Source of the DNA: CAG-390 sp045546615
GTDB taxonomy: Bacteria > Bacillota > Clostridia > Oscillospirales > CAG-272
Assembly: GCA_045546615.1 (NCBI GenBank)
Contig: JAZQDD010000022.1
Coordinates: 1 to 53,138 of the forward strand
Direction of reading: 5' to 3'
Length of the DNA stretch: 53,138 bases
The notes under the pieces: generated by a model
The model's database searches: none
What the model saw: the letters and a program-made list of their open reading frames with translations, nothing else
Told to the model about the DNA's origin: nothing
Program-made: the position numbers and the translations under genes
Shown: positions 1 to 8,784 of the stretch, piece after piece
How positions within the stretch are numbered: position 1 is the stretch's first letter
Layout: each line of letters begins with the position of its first letter

Positions 1-49
1 ATTTTTATATAAAAAACTTGGGTTTGCTTGTGGCAAAATGCGTTGTTTT

Positions 50-745
50 TTATATAAACAGTTTTTTGTGCAGGGACTCTCTAAGTGGCTTTGATATCGC
101 TATTATAAGCAGTGCAAGTCCGGCAAACAGGCAGGATATAAACGGATACGGCGACCAAATGAATTTGAAATTATCGCTAAACGTCAAGTTTATAAAGAAC
201 TCGATCAGAAGGCAATATCCGCCTATAGCGATAAATCCGCCTCCAAAGATATAGAGGATTCCTTTTCCGACATACCGAAGCAACGCAACTATAGCGGTAA
301 TTATAATTCCCAAAATACCAACTGCGGGAAAAGCAAGACTTAAGAACCACTCTCCGCCCGTAGCGAAATTTATATAGAGAAGGAGCAAGCCAAGTAACGC
401 GAAGTCAAGCGGCACAAATACCACGGGGTTAGGACGTGAAAACCACAAAGGAAGCACGAAAATCGAATAAGCCACGAGTATTCCGCCAACGGCATATCCT
501 GACCATGTGACAGTTCCCGTCAGACGAAGATCGCAAAAAAGAGTTATCGCTATCGGCATCATTGCGAGAATAGTCAAGATAAACAGTAATCCCTGTGGGC
601 GCATATTTTCCTTACCTTTAACAAAATGCGGATATGTGGGAGCTGTGTGCGGACGAGGAATATCCGGATGATATACCGCCGTGCCGCAAAGCGGACAAAC
701 CTTTTCGGTATCTGCAAGCTCAACACCGCATTTAACACAATACAT
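50..745 (-). CDS. Zinc-ribbon multipass membrane protein, DUF6320-like
   Basis: The 231-residue protein opens with a zinc ribbon (Cys3, Cys6, Cys17, Cys20; MYCVKCG and CPLCG), followed by a short linker and five or six hydrophobic segments from about residue 53 to the end. This layout fits the DUF6320 type often found beside acyltransferase/hydrolase genes in Clostridia (family name from memory). Its biochemical role is unknown. The ATG at 745 is chosen over an in-frame start at 778 because AAAGGAG lies just upstream of it and the longer form would overlap the preceding gene. It is the last gene of the minus-strand operon, 13 bp after the hydrolase-acyltransferase fusion, which suggests it assists that enzyme at the membrane. 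No clear terminator is visible before the window edge. Confidence 0.72.
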   Translation of the reverse strand: MYCVKCGVELADTEKVCPLCGTAVYHPDIPRPHTAPTYPHFVKGKENMRPQGLLFILTILAMMPIAITLFCDLRLTGTVTWSGYAVGGILVAYSIFVLPLWFSRPNPVVFVPLDFALLGLLLLYINFATGGEWFLSLAFPAVGILGIIITAIVALLRYVGKGILYIFGGGFIAIGGYCLLIEFFINLTFSDNFKFIWSPYPFISCLFAGLALLIIAISKPLRESLHKKLFI

Positions 746-758
746 ATGAATACTCCTT

Positions 759-2924
759 TCAGCGCCGATTGCTTTCAACCTTGGCGTGTATCCCTATTTC
801 GCGCAATTGCTCGTAAAAATAAAGCTCAAGATTGGATTTTTGGATATCTCTTGTAAAGCTGATATAAGTCTTACCTTTATACGCAAGTACAGCACAATTT
901 TCATGTGTGTTCGGCAGAGTTCCGATAATGAAATCAAATCTGTCGACATACTGCTCCATTTCACTCGGGACTTGGATGATCCCAAGGTTTGAAAGATCCA
1001 TAACAGACTTTTTCTCGCCAACTGCATCGTAAACCGATTTCATGACGAAATTTTTGATAAAAAGCGGCATGATACGGACGATGAGCGACTTCTCGCTCTT
1101 GACATTTTTGGTCAAGCGCATTGTCATTTCCTTTTTTGTCACGCCGAGAGCCATCTGATGATGCACGACGTGGCAGATCTCATCAAACTCCCACTCGCCC
1201 ACTCTCGGATCAATTCCGGGGGTGAGGTAAAGCGAGAAATTCCGCAATGTTTCACTTCCAAAAAGGCGGCGAAGATCAACCGGCACAAGCACCTTTACCA
1301 TCTTCTGATTACGGCGCGCCACGTGAGAATCCTGTATGCGGCAGGTGGCTTTGATTATAGCGGAACAGATAAGTTCAGTAACCGATACTCCCCTATCATG
1401 GGCGGCATCGCGTATCTTATCGGAATCTATTATAAACGTGGTCAGGTTAACAAACTCATCCTTCTCGCGCACACCCTCTATTCGATACGAGTTAGGCTCG
1501 GCGCGGCTCTTTGAAACATCGCCGCAAGCATCAAGAAAGCTATCGCGCAGTTCCTCGGGACGAGGCGCTTCACGGCGGTCGAGAATACCGTGGGTGTTTG
1601 GAACTGTAAGACCATAACGGCGTTCAATGTATTCCGCAACCAATGATTTTAGAAAAACAAGCCCTCCCCTGCCATCCGTAAGTGCGTGATAAAATTCCAC
1701 GGCGATTCTGTTGCCGTAGACAAGCACCCTGAGCGCACACTTGCGAATACTCTCGAATGGCATATACATAAGCGGAGATGATCGCTCATCCTCAATTTCT
1801 GGCGCGCGGCGAAGCTCCTCGAGATAATACCAAAACGCCCCCCTGCGAAGCCGCGCGGCAATTGAGGGGAAACGGCGCACAGTTGCATCGAGGGCAACGC
1901 GCAAAATATCCCTGTCAACGGGTTCGGACATCGTGGCTGAAAGCCGAAACATATTATTCCACTTACGCCTTTTGGCGGCAGGATATATTTTTGCCGCATT
2001 ATCGAGCTTCATCCAGCGCAAGCCAATACCCGTAGGCACAAGAGAATCAACAAAGTCACAAATTGCCGCAAAATCCGCCTTGCTCTCTTTAAGATCATAC
2101 AAAAGGTATGCGTGCCACATTCCCTCTGCCAAGCTCAACTCGCATCTGCGCGAGGCGGCTCGCAGCTTCTGGTGCATCCTCAACGCATCATCAAGAAGTA
2201 TCTCGTCAGAGCCAACTAATATAAAAGAAGGCGGCATAGCGGAAACATCTCCAAAAAGCGGAGACGCCTCCTTGTCATCGGGCGCAAGCGCGTCTCCGAG
2301 ATAACTTTCTACAAAGAAAGACAGCGTTTGCTTGTCAAGGGAAATGTCGATATCCTTATTCTTTTCGATGCTGTCACCCGACAAGGTGAGATCAAGCCAC
2401 GGAGAAATAGCGATAATTCCGGCAGGAAGCGCAATAGCGGCAGAGATGAGCCTATTGCACAGCGCATAGCACAGACCTCCGCCCGCACTCTCGCCGCACA
2501 ACATAATGGACGATGGCGATATACCGCATTCAAGCAAATAAGTATACGCCTCAAAAGCATCGTCCGCGGCGGCAGGGGCTTTATGCTCGGGAGCGAGACG
2601 GTATGCAGGACAAAACACCCGCATGCCGCATTTTTCAGCCAAAGCCGAACCAAATCCAAGTGCGTATTCGAGCGAACCGCAAACGTATCCGCCGCCATGC
2701 AGATAAAGAACAACTCCCTCTCTGCGGGTTTCCGATGGGTATATCCACGCTCCCTCAAAAGAGCCGAAATGCTTTCTTTCTATTCTTGTTTTTCGCCCCT
2801 TCATATTAGTCATCAGAGAGCCGAGCCTGTCTTGAAAGTTTCGTTGTTCTTCAAGCGTAAGGGAGGATAGTTTGGGCGCGATGAGTTTAATTTGCTTTTT
2901 CATAAATTTTGCGCTGAATGCCAT
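759..2924 (-). CDS. Alpha/beta hydrolase fused to a condensation-type acyltransferase domain
   Basis: The 721-residue protein has two domains. Residues ~50-295 are an alpha/beta hydrolase of the hormone-sensitive-lipase type: oxyanion motif HGGG at 76-79, nucleophile Ser146 in GESAGG, and probable acid Asp240 (GSDE) and His271 (MWHAY). Residues ~305-721 resemble the condensation/alcohol-acyltransferase superfamily, with the HxxxDG-type signature HALTDG at 413-418. HSL-family members hydrolyse short-chain esters and the second superfamily transfers acyl groups from thioesters, so the fusion may make and cleave acyl esters; this is inference. The start is ATG 2924 behind a strong GGAGGGAGG site. 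It lies 21 bp after citrate synthase and 13 bp before the DUF6320-like gene. No signal peptide is seen, so it is probably cytosolic. The substrate is unknown. Confidence 0.8.
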   Translation of the reverse strand: MAFSAKFMKKQIKLIAPKLSSLTLEEQRNFQDRLGSLMTNMKGRKTRIERKHFGSFEGAWIYPSETRREGVVLYLHGGGYVCGSLEYALGFGSALAEKCGMRVFCPAYRLAPEHKAPAAADDAFEAYTYLLECGISPSSIMLCGESAGGGLCYALCNRLISAAIALPAGIIAISPWLDLTLSGDSIEKNKDIDISLDKQTLSFFVESYLGDALAPDDKEASPLFGDVSAMPPSFILVGSDEILLDDALRMHQKLRAASRRCELSLAEGMWHAYLLYDLKESKADFAAICDFVDSLVPTGIGLRWMKLDNAAKIYPAAKRRKWNNMFRLSATMSEPVDRDILRVALDATVRRFPSIAARLRRGAFWYYLEELRRAPEIEDERSSPLMYMPFESIRKCALRVLVYGNRIAVEFYHALTDGRGGLVFLKSLVAEYIERRYGLTVPNTHGILDRREAPRPEELRDSFLDACGDVSKSRAEPNSYRIEGVREKDEFVNLTTFIIDSDKIRDAAHDRGVSVTELICSAIIKATCRIQDSHVARRNQKMVKVLVPVDLRRLFGSETLRNFSLYLTPGIDPRVGEWEFDEICHVVHHQMALGVTKKEMTMRLTKNVKSEKSLIVRIMPLFIKNFVMKSVYDAVGEKKSVMDLSNLGIIQVPSEMEQYVDRFDFIIGTLPNTHENCAVLAYKGKTYISFTRDIQKSNLELYFYEQLREIGIHAKVESNRR

Positions 2925-2945
2925 TTATCCTCCCTCCTTTTTTAT

Positions 2946-4298
2946 TTATCTTTCTTCTATTGACACATATTCTTCCGCATTTTTGACATTAATGTACGCA
3001 GGGCGGATAATTTTTCCTGCATTTTGGATTTCCTCTATTCTGTGCGCGCTCCAACCAACGATTCTTGAAACGGCGAATATCGGAGTAAACATCTCGTCCG
3101 GAAGTCCGAGCATACGGTAAACCAGCCCCGAATAAAAGTCAACGTTCGGGCTGACTCCCTTATACATCTTTCTCTTTTCCGCTATTATCTCGGGGGCAAA
3201 GCTTGCCACCTTTTGATAAAGCTCATATTCTTCCTGACAATTTTTTTCAACAGAGAGCTTTTCAGCACAGCCCTTTAGTATCTCGCATCTCGGATCAGAC
3301 AACGAATACACTGCGTGTCCCATGCCGTAAATAAGACCTGCTTTATCATAGGCTTCCTTATTGAGCAATTTCACAAGATAGTCTCTTATCGCTCCATCGT
3401 CACGCGTATTGATGCTTGCCTTCATATCATCAAACATTCTGACGACCTTTACGTTTGCTCCGCCATGCCTCGGCCCCTTCAGAGAACCGAGAGCCGCCGA
3501 GATAGCCGCATATGTATCTGTTCCCGAAGACGTAACAACGTGGGTCGTGAAGGTCGAATTGTTTCCACCGCCGTGCTCCGCATGAAGAACAAGGGCAAGA
3601 TCAAGTATCTGTGCCTCAAGGGGAGTATACTGTCTATCCTCACGAAGAAGCTTCAAGAGATTTTCTGCAATAGAAACATCCGGGTCTGAAACGTGAATAA
3701 AAAGACTCTTTCCGCGGTGATAGTGCTGATATGAATTATATGCGTAGACAGCAAGCATGTGGAAAGTGGAAATAAGCTGTAAACTCTGTCTTAAAACATT
3801 TTCTACAGATATATCATCAGGATTATCGTCGTAAGCATAGAGAGCAAGCACGCTTCTTGAAAGAATATTCATCATATCCTTACCGGGTGCTTTGAGTATC
3901 ATATCTCGTACAAAAGACTGCGGCAGTGAGCGGTAGCTTGCAAGAGTCCACTTGAACTCGTCAAGCTCATCGCGAGTAGGAAGCTTTGAAAAGAGCAAAA
4001 GATATATCGCTTCCTCAAAACCAAAGCGTTTTCCGTAAAATCCGTCAACAAGAGAATTTATATTTATTCCGCGATAGTAAAGCTCACCGGGACACGGAAC
4101 GAGCTCGCCGTTTTCATTAAGCTTTTTAGCTCTGACATCGGAAACTTCGGTAAGTCCGGTCACCACGCCGCGTCCGTTAAGGTCGCGAAGTCCGCGAAAT
4201 ACCTGATTTTCTGCATACATTTCAGGTCTTATACCGTTGTTTTGGGAGGATTTCTCCGCCATTTTGCGAATATATGGGGTTATTTCAGAATAATTCAT
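2946..4298 (-). CDS. gltA: Citrate synthase
   Basis: A 450-residue citrate synthase, condensing acetyl-CoA with oxaloacetate to citrate. Family signatures are clear: the first active-site histidine region HAEHGGGNNS (239-248), His328 in GMGHAVY and the catalytic aspartate Asp387 in NVDFYSG. The N-terminus carries about 35 extra residues compared with short bacterial forms. Translation starts at ATG 4298, overlapping the stop of the GNAT gene by 4 bp (ATGA), so the two are translationally coupled. Its place in an operon with a minimal Fe-S assembly pair is notable because aconitase, the next enzyme, needs a 4Fe-4S cluster; no aconitase gene is in the window. In anaerobic Clostridia the enzyme most often serves glutamate synthesis through a partial TCA pathway. 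Confidence 0.93.
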   Translation of the reverse strand: MNYSEITPYIRKMAEKSSQNNGIRPEMYAENQVFRGLRDLNGRGVVTGLTEVSDVRAKKLNENGELVPCPGELYYRGININSLVDGFYGKRFGFEEAIYLLLFSKLPTRDELDEFKWTLASYRSLPQSFVRDMILKAPGKDMMNILSRSVLALYAYDDNPDDISVENVLRQSLQLISTFHMLAVYAYNSYQHYHRGKSLFIHVSDPDVSIAENLLKLLREDRQYTPLEAQILDLALVLHAEHGGGNNSTFTTHVVTSSGTDTYAAISAALGSLKGPRHGGANVKVVRMFDDMKASINTRDDGAIRDYLVKLLNKEAYDKAGLIYGMGHAVYSLSDPRCEILKGCAEKLSVEKNCQEEYELYQKVASFAPEIIAEKRKMYKGVSPNVDFYSGLVYRMLGLPDEMFTPIFAVSRIVGWSAHRIEEIQNAGKIIRPAYINVKNAEEYVSIEER

Positions 4299-4777
4299 TT
4301 ATCTTCCTCATTATCAATTTGTATTTCCATCATTATCTTCTGCGGCGTCATACCGCATCTCTCGTAAAAGCCCATGGCTGCGGTATTAAGCGTCCAAACG
4401 TTAAGTTCTACCCTATCGCAAGCCTCTTTGCGCGCCTGTGTAAGCACAAAATCATAAAGCTCTCGTCCGATATGCTTTCCGCGGCAATTCTCGTCAACGC
4501 AAAGATCGTCGATATAAAGCACCTTGGAGTCCTTTAATATATTATTATCTCGGGTTTCTCTGTAAATGCAGAAGGCATAACCGACAAGCTCCCCGTCACG
4601 GATATTCACAAATATTGGAGTGCGTTCATCCGATATAAGTGCCTCAAGCTCGCTGTCGGTGTATTTTTTCACTCCGCTTCGAAATATATCAGGTCTGCCC
4701 GCGGCGTGAATGTCAAGCACCTGACGAAGCAGGCGATTTATCACAGGTATATCTTTGTTCTCTGCTCTTCTTATCAT
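4295..4777 (-). CDS. GNAT-family N-acetyltransferase
   Basis: A 160-residue single-domain GNAT acetyltransferase. The acetyl-CoA pyrophosphate-binding loop is visible as RGKHIG at 99-104, following the typical strand with DDLCVDENC, and the C-terminal motif has the usual NTAAMGFYERCGM pattern. The acyl acceptor cannot be predicted; RimI-like protein or small-molecule acetylation are both possible. The gene is sandwiched by overlaps: its ATG shares one base with the SmsB stop (TGATG) and its stop overlaps the citrate synthase start by 4 bp. This places it firmly inside the seven-gene operon. Confidence 0.85.
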   Translation of the reverse strand: MIRRAENKDIPVINRLLRQVLDIHAAGRPDIFRSGVKKYTDSELEALISDERTPIFVNIRDGELVGYAFCIYRETRDNNILKDSKVLYIDDLCVDENCRGKHIGRELYDFVLTQARKEACDRVELNVWTLNTAAMGFYERCGMTPQKIMMEIQIDNEEDK

Positions 4778-5694
4778 CAGTTAAGAAATCCTTCAAGTAT
4801 TCTTTCCTCTGCCTCGGCTTCGCTAAGTCCGAGCGTCATCAGTTTTAGCAGTTGTTCACCTGCTATCTTTCCGATCGCCGCCTCGTGAACGAGCCGTGCA
4901 TCGGTATGCTCGGCGCATATCGCAGGAATGGAGCTTATTTTAGCATCGTCCATAATGATAGAGTCACACTCGACGTGTCCAAAGCAGGATGCCTTACCCG
5001 TCATTTTGGGATAAAAGACCTGATAGGAGCTGTCCTTTGCCACCGAACGTGAAATCACACGACCCGTTGCATCTTCAGCTTCGAGAACTATTTCCATTTC
5101 AGATTCGGCGATCTGCTTTCCGTGCGTAAGGAGCTTTTCGTTAACTGCTACCTCTGCCCCCTTGCCAACAATAATGGTGGTCTTACGTTTGGTGGAGTCA
5201 ACTCCCTTTATCTGCGTAGTATCCATCTGCATATAGGAGTTTTCGCCAATATATGCAACGGTTTCGGGATTCATTATCCTCTCGCCCGTTCCTTCGCCGT
5301 CACCATAGTGCTTTTCAACGTAGCGGACGCGGGACTTTTTGCCGATATAAAAAGTATGAACACCGTCGTGCTGGCTGGTCTCACAACCCGAGTTGTGAAT
5401 ACCGCACCCAGCAATGATAAGCACGTCGCAGTTATCTCCGATGTGAAAATCGTTGTACACAAGCTCGGAAAGTCCCGTCTTCGTTATGATAACGGGGATG
5501 TGCAGTGACTCGTTAACTGTGCCGTCCTTTATGGTGATGTCAATTCCGTTTTTGTCTGTTTTAGACTCGATAACTATATTTTTCGTAGATGAACGGCTGT
5601 CGGTCTCGCCGTCCTTTCTTATATTATACGCTCCCTGCGGAACTCGTTCGAGATCCGCTATCTCACGGAGGAGCTTAAGGTCTGTCTTGTTCAT
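4777..5694 (-). CDS. smsB: SufB/SufD-family scaffold of a minimal SUF-like system (SmsB)
   Basis: A 305-residue SufB/D-family protein, much shorter than classical SufB (~495). The C-terminal core is conserved: Cys243 in CDSIIM aligns with the cluster-building cysteine of E. coli SufB (CDSMLIG), and EHTDARLVHEAAIG (262-275) retains the His-Glu pair of the SufB/SufD interface. An additional Cys/His patch (Cys97, His100, Cys104, His109, His113) and CxxHxxC at 237-243 could bind metal. The short length and pairing with only a SufC-type ATPase match the SMS (SmsCB) two-component system described in archaea and anaerobic bacteria. The predicted role is scaffolding Fe-S cluster assembly in the cytosol. 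It starts 11 bp after smsC. No SufS, SufU or SufD is present nearby. Confidence 0.85.
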   Translation of the reverse strand: MNKTDLKLLREIADLERVPQGAYNIRKDGETDSRSSTKNIVIESKTDKNGIDITIKDGTVNESLHIPVIITKTGLSELVYNDFHIGDNCDVLIIAGCGIHNSGCETSQHDGVHTFYIGKKSRVRYVEKHYGDGEGTGERIMNPETVAYIGENSYMQMDTTQIKGVDSTKRKTTIIVGKGAEVAVNEKLLTHGKQIAESEMEIVLEAEDATGRVISRSVAKDSSYQVFYPKMTGKASCFGHVECDSIIMDDAKISSIPAICAEHTDARLVHEAAIGKIAGEQLLKLMTLGLSEAEAEERILEGFLN

Positions 5695-5705
5695 ATTTTT
5701 GCTCC

Positions 5706-6449
5706 TTAATGCGCTTCAATGTTCTTCATATACTTACAGCCGTGGGTAGCCTCGGCGATAATGGAGGGGAAAACCTCCGCCTTTGTGCCTATTTTTTCAA
5801 CCTTACCGCCCGAAAGCACAACTATCTCGTCCGCAAGGTTGATAATACGCTCCTGATGGGAGATTATTATTATCGTCGCATTGCTGTTTTTGTGAAGATC
5901 TCTGAAAGTATCGGTAAGCTTCGCAAACGACCAAAGGTCAATTCCTGCCTCGGGTTCATCAAAGATCATAAGCGAGGAATTTCTCGCAAGGATTGTGGCG
6001 ATCTCAATACGCTTAACCTCGCCGCCTGACAAAGAGGTGTCCACCTCGCGGTCAATATAGTCCCCGGCGCAAAGACCGACCTTGTTAAGATACATGCAAC
6101 AGTCCATAGTCGAAAGATCGGACTTACCCGAAGCAAGCTCAAGAAGATCGCGTACGCGCATTCCCTTAAAGCGCGGCGGCTGCTGAAAACCGTAACTGAT
6201 GCCGAGACGCGCACGCTCGGTTATGGACATATTTGTTATATCCACGCCATTGTACTCAATAGTACCCGAGGTAAGCGGTGCTATACCCATAACAGCTTTT
6301 GCAAGCGTTGTCTTGCCTCCGCCGTTAGGTCCCGTAAGAACGACGAGCGTTCCGTCCTTGATATCAAGGCTTAAGTTATCAAGTATTGCCCTTCTTCCGC
6401 TGCCCGCTACGTTTTCGGCAATGAGTGAAACATCCTTTATTTTTAACAT
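5706..6449 (-). CDS. smsC: SufC-type ABC ATPase of the minimal Fe-S assembly system (SmsC)
   Basis: A 247-residue soluble ABC ATPase. Walker A is GPNGGGKTT (40-48), the signature is LSGGE (140-144), and Walker B reads FDEPEAGID (163-171); the EPEAGID form is characteristic of SufC rather than of transport ATPases. SufC binds SufB/SufD dimers and couples ATP hydrolysis to cluster assembly. The ATG at 6449 is preferred to an in-frame start at 6494 because GAAAGGA sits 6 bases before it, and the longer version would overlap the upstream gene. It is directly followed by its SufB/D partner at an 11-bp gap, so the two are certainly co-translated. Confidence 0.9.
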   Translation of the reverse strand: MLKIKDVSLIAENVAGSGRRAILDNLSLDIKDGTLVVLTGPNGGGKTTLAKAVMGIAPLTSGTIEYNGVDITNMSITERARLGISYGFQQPPRFKGMRVRDLLELASGKSDLSTMDCCMYLNKVGLCAGDYIDREVDTSLSGGEVKRIEIATILARNSSLMIFDEPEAGIDLWSFAKLTDTFRDLHKNSNATIIIISHQERIINLADEIVVLSGGKVEKIGTKAEVFPSIIAEATHGCKYMKNIEAH

Positions 6450-6460
6450 AGTTTTTCCTT

Positions 6461-7345
6461 TCACATATATAGCTTGAGTGTTTTTTCTATCCAATAAACA
6501 AATTCTGCACTCGGCAGTTTGTTTTCATATTTTTTCATTTTCAGATAAAGCTCCACGCCATCCGATGGATCGTGCCAAAGGTCTGTAAAAACCATATCGT
6601 ATCCACCGCGCGCCATTTGTTGCTCCGCAAACTCGAACGCATCAGCGCAGATCACTGTTACTTTTGACGGATCGGGAAATTGCGGCAGAAGGTGCTCCTT
6701 GAAAAGCGCAATAGCCTCCTCGCTTCGTTCAACTACGGTAACGGAGCTAACCTCGTTTTTGATGCTCGCCATGTAGGCAAAATATCCAAGCCCAAGCCCA
6801 TAGGTCAGCACCCGTCCGCGCGCGGCGTCGAGCGCGGGCTTTGTTGTATTGGTCTCGTTGGGCATTAGTGTCATCCACTCTCTCCCGCCTTCAAGAACTG
6901 CGGGATAGGGGTAATCCTCCCTAAAAAATCCTATCTGCGGTATTACTCTGCCGTCAGTCTCCGTTATCGGGTCATCAAACACAAACGCCTCATAGGCACG
7001 GCAAACACGTTTCTCAAACGTCCAATTCCCGCACTTACCTTCGGGAAAACGGATATTCTTGTAATATGCATCCTCGCGGTACGGTGTTACGTCAAGCAAA
7101 TGCACCATTGGGAGAAAATAATCTCTGAAAAACTCTCTGTCTGCGTGATTGTCAAATGAATCAACACCGCACGCCGCCGCAACGAGAGAGGCGTAGGAAT
7201 ATTCAAGCGAAGCCTTTGTCCCGACACCCTCGGTCATTGAATCCATCATTTTAGAGTCAATATAATCAGGGGCAAGGTTCAAATAAATGCTCATCAATTT
7301 GAATATCCGTGAATTTGTTTTTTCAACTACGTCACGCGTGTGCAT
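6461..7345 (-). CDS. SAM-methyltransferase-like (spermidine synthase fold) protein
   Basis: The 294-residue protein has a C-terminal Rossmann domain of class I methyltransferase / spermidine synthase type: motif I is VLTYGLGLGYFAYMAS, followed by an acidic strand end (VTVVERSEEA), a CADAFEF loop and YDMVFTDLWHD. The N-terminal ~150 residues are specific to this protein and not recognised. The GLGLGYF loop departs from the usual GxGxG, so SAM binding is likely but not proven. The ATG at 7345 follows AAAGGTGG. It is the first gene of the seven-gene operon, 11 bp ahead of smsC, so a link to Fe-S or citrate metabolism is possible but only by association. Confidence 0.7.
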   Translation of the reverse strand: MHTRDVVEKTNSRIFKLMSIYLNLAPDYIDSKMMDSMTEGVGTKASLEYSYASLVAAACGVDSFDNHADREFFRDYFLPMVHLLDVTPYREDAYYKNIRFPEGKCGNWTFEKRVCRAYEAFVFDDPITETDGRVIPQIGFFREDYPYPAVLEGGREWMTLMPNETNTTKPALDAARGRVLTYGLGLGYFAYMASIKNEVSSVTVVERSEEAIALFKEHLLPQFPDPSKVTVICADAFEFAEQQMARGGYDMVFTDLWHDPSDGVELYLKMKKYENKLPSAEFVYWIEKTLKLYM

Positions 7346-7374
7346 ATTTTACCACCTTTACATATTATCATATT

Positions 7375-7383
7375 ATTATATCA
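7375..7383 (-). promoter_or_regulatory. Extended -10 promoter of the smsCB-citrate synthase operon
   Basis: On the minus strand a perfect TATAAT (7380-7375) is preceded directly by TGA (7383-7381), giving an extended -10 element. The -35 position 17 bp upstream is poor (TTTATT), which fits an extended -10 promoter. The element lies about 30 bp before the first start codon of the operon in a very AT-rich intergenic stretch. Confidence 0.65.
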
Positions 7384-7442
7384 TAATTTTTCAAAATAAT
7401 AAATAGTTTTTATACAATAAATTCAAAATTATTATGTTTTTA

Positions 7443-7473
7443 CAAAAAAACAGAGGAGCCGAAGATCCTCTGT
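7443..7473 (-). terminator. Rho-independent terminator after the ThrE genes
   Basis: An 8-bp perfect stem ACAGAGGA / TCCTCTGT (7466-7473 with 7450-7457) with an 8-nt loop is followed on the minus strand by a run of T (7450-7444). It sits 8 bp after the stop of the last gene of the ispE operon. Confidence 0.85.
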
Positions 7474-7481
7474 TAGAAATA

Positions 7482-7949
7482 TTATGCTTTCTTTTTACGC
7501 TTTTTTTTGAAAAGGTACAGAAAAACAGTATTCACAGTAGCAAATATTACCATGCTGACTATCATTCCCGCCGCTATACCCGAGGCAACCAAGAGAGAGG
7601 TTTCTCCGTTTTCAAACGCCGCCGAATAATCCTTGTTGATTATGCTGCTTACCGTAAAATACAAAGGGCGTCCCGGTACAAGGGGGATAAGCGACGGAAA
7701 CATTATAACAACCGTGGGCATCCTCCACAACCGCGCATTTATTTCCGACAGCGCACACACCACGAATGCGGAAACCATGTGTGCCGCAAACACGGAAAAG
7801 CCAAGGCAGTCGCCGACGCAATAAACTGCCGCCCCCAATGTAGTAACAAAAAATATTGGGATCAATGATTTTACAGATGCTTTTACCATGAGGGCATATC
7901 CCATAGCTCCAAGCAAAGAGCCTATCATTATGTAAAAATAATGTTCCAT
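7482..7949 (-). CDS. ThrE-type threonine/serine exporter, C-terminal half (YjjB-like)
   Basis: A 155-residue hydrophobic protein with about five membrane segments. The short motif FPSLIPLVPGRPLY in the middle is typical of the ThrE_2 / YjjB half of threonine/serine exporters, and the C-terminus is a lysine-rich cytosolic tail. In Corynebacterium ThrE both halves form one chain, while many Bacillota split them as here. E. coli YjjPB exports succinate, so the substrate could be an amino acid or a dicarboxylate. The start overlaps the stop of the partner gene by one base (TAATG), indicating coupled synthesis of a two-subunit exporter. Confidence 0.85.
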   Translation of the reverse strand: MEHYFYIMIGSLLGAMGYALMVKASVKSLIPIFFVTTLGAAVYCVGDCLGFSVFAAHMVSAFVVCALSEINARLWRMPTVVIMFPSLIPLVPGRPLYFTVSSIINKDYSAAFENGETSLLVASGIAAGMIVSMVIFATVNTVFLYLFKKKRKKKA

Positions 7950-8743
7950 TACATAAGCCCTCCAAATACAAAAAACGCCATAGCATATCCAAGCGCGATC
8001 ATAACTGCGGTAAGAAATGCCTGAAGCAAACGCAATGCGCCCGAAATCAAATTGCCGTTAACCATATCCGTAACGCCCGTCCAGAAAGAAAGACCGGGTA
8101 TGACCTGCATAATTGTTCCTATCGCAACGGCATCAACATCTCTGCCCAACCCGATAAAGCAAAATAAAACAGATAAAGAGCCCGACACAAATGAGAGCGA
8201 AAAGGGTTTCATCATTCCTTTGGTGAACGGCGCCTCGACAGATGACAATATGCTTATTACTACGGCTACAAGCGCACCGCACAGCGCGTCGAGCCAAGTG
8301 CCGCCGAAAAACAGCGTAAATCCCGCTATAAATATAGCCGCTCCGATGTGGGCTACAACGGCACTGTACGGGTTAACTTTTTTAACCGCTTCGATCCTCT
8401 GACGCGCCTCCTCGATAGATATGTGTCCAAAGCACAGTTCGCGGGAGATAGTATTCAATTGTTCAACGCGAAAAAGATTCATCGATATCTCTTTTTTCAC
8501 ATGCCGCATTTGTTCGGAATATCCACCGTCCTTCATTCTGACCGAAGCGGCAATAAGGGACGGTATAACAAACGCCTCAACATGGTCTGCTCCGAGTGCG
8601 GTGCAGATGCGCTCAATGGTATTCTCAACACGAGATATTTCACTGCCGTTTCGCAAAAGGTGTTCGGCTATATCAAGTGCGGTTCGCAAAATAATGTCTG
8701 CCCCCGCGTCACCGCAGGTCGGGTAAACAACGCTCTGGTCCAT
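7949..8743 (-). CDS. ThrE-type threonine/serine exporter, N-terminal half (YjjP-like)
   Basis: A 264-residue protein with a soluble N-terminal region of about 110 residues (containing RNGSEISRVENTIERI, typical of the ThrE/YjjP family), then five or so membrane helices in the C-terminal half with a PGLSFWTGVTD loop. It pairs with the downstream YjjB-like subunit, with which it shares one base. ATG 8743 is chosen over GTG 8752 because the only GGAG site is at a usable distance from the ATG but only 2 bases from the GTG. It follows ispE by 41 bp on the same transcript. Confidence 0.85.
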   Translation of the reverse strand: MDQSVVYPTCGDAGADIILRTALDIAEHLLRNGSEISRVENTIERICTALGADHVEAFVIPSLIAASVRMKDGGYSEQMRHVKKEISMNLFRVEQLNTISRELCFGHISIEEARQRIEAVKKVNPYSAVVAHIGAAIFIAGFTLFFGGTWLDALCGALVAVVISILSSVEAPFTKGMMKPFSLSFVSGSLSVLFCFIGLGRDVDAVAIGTIMQVIPGLSFWTGVTDMVNGNLISGALRLLQAFLTAVMIALGYAMAFFVFGGLM

Positions 8744-8784
8744 GTGTAACACTACTCCGTTTTTGGAAAAATATTGCTATTATA

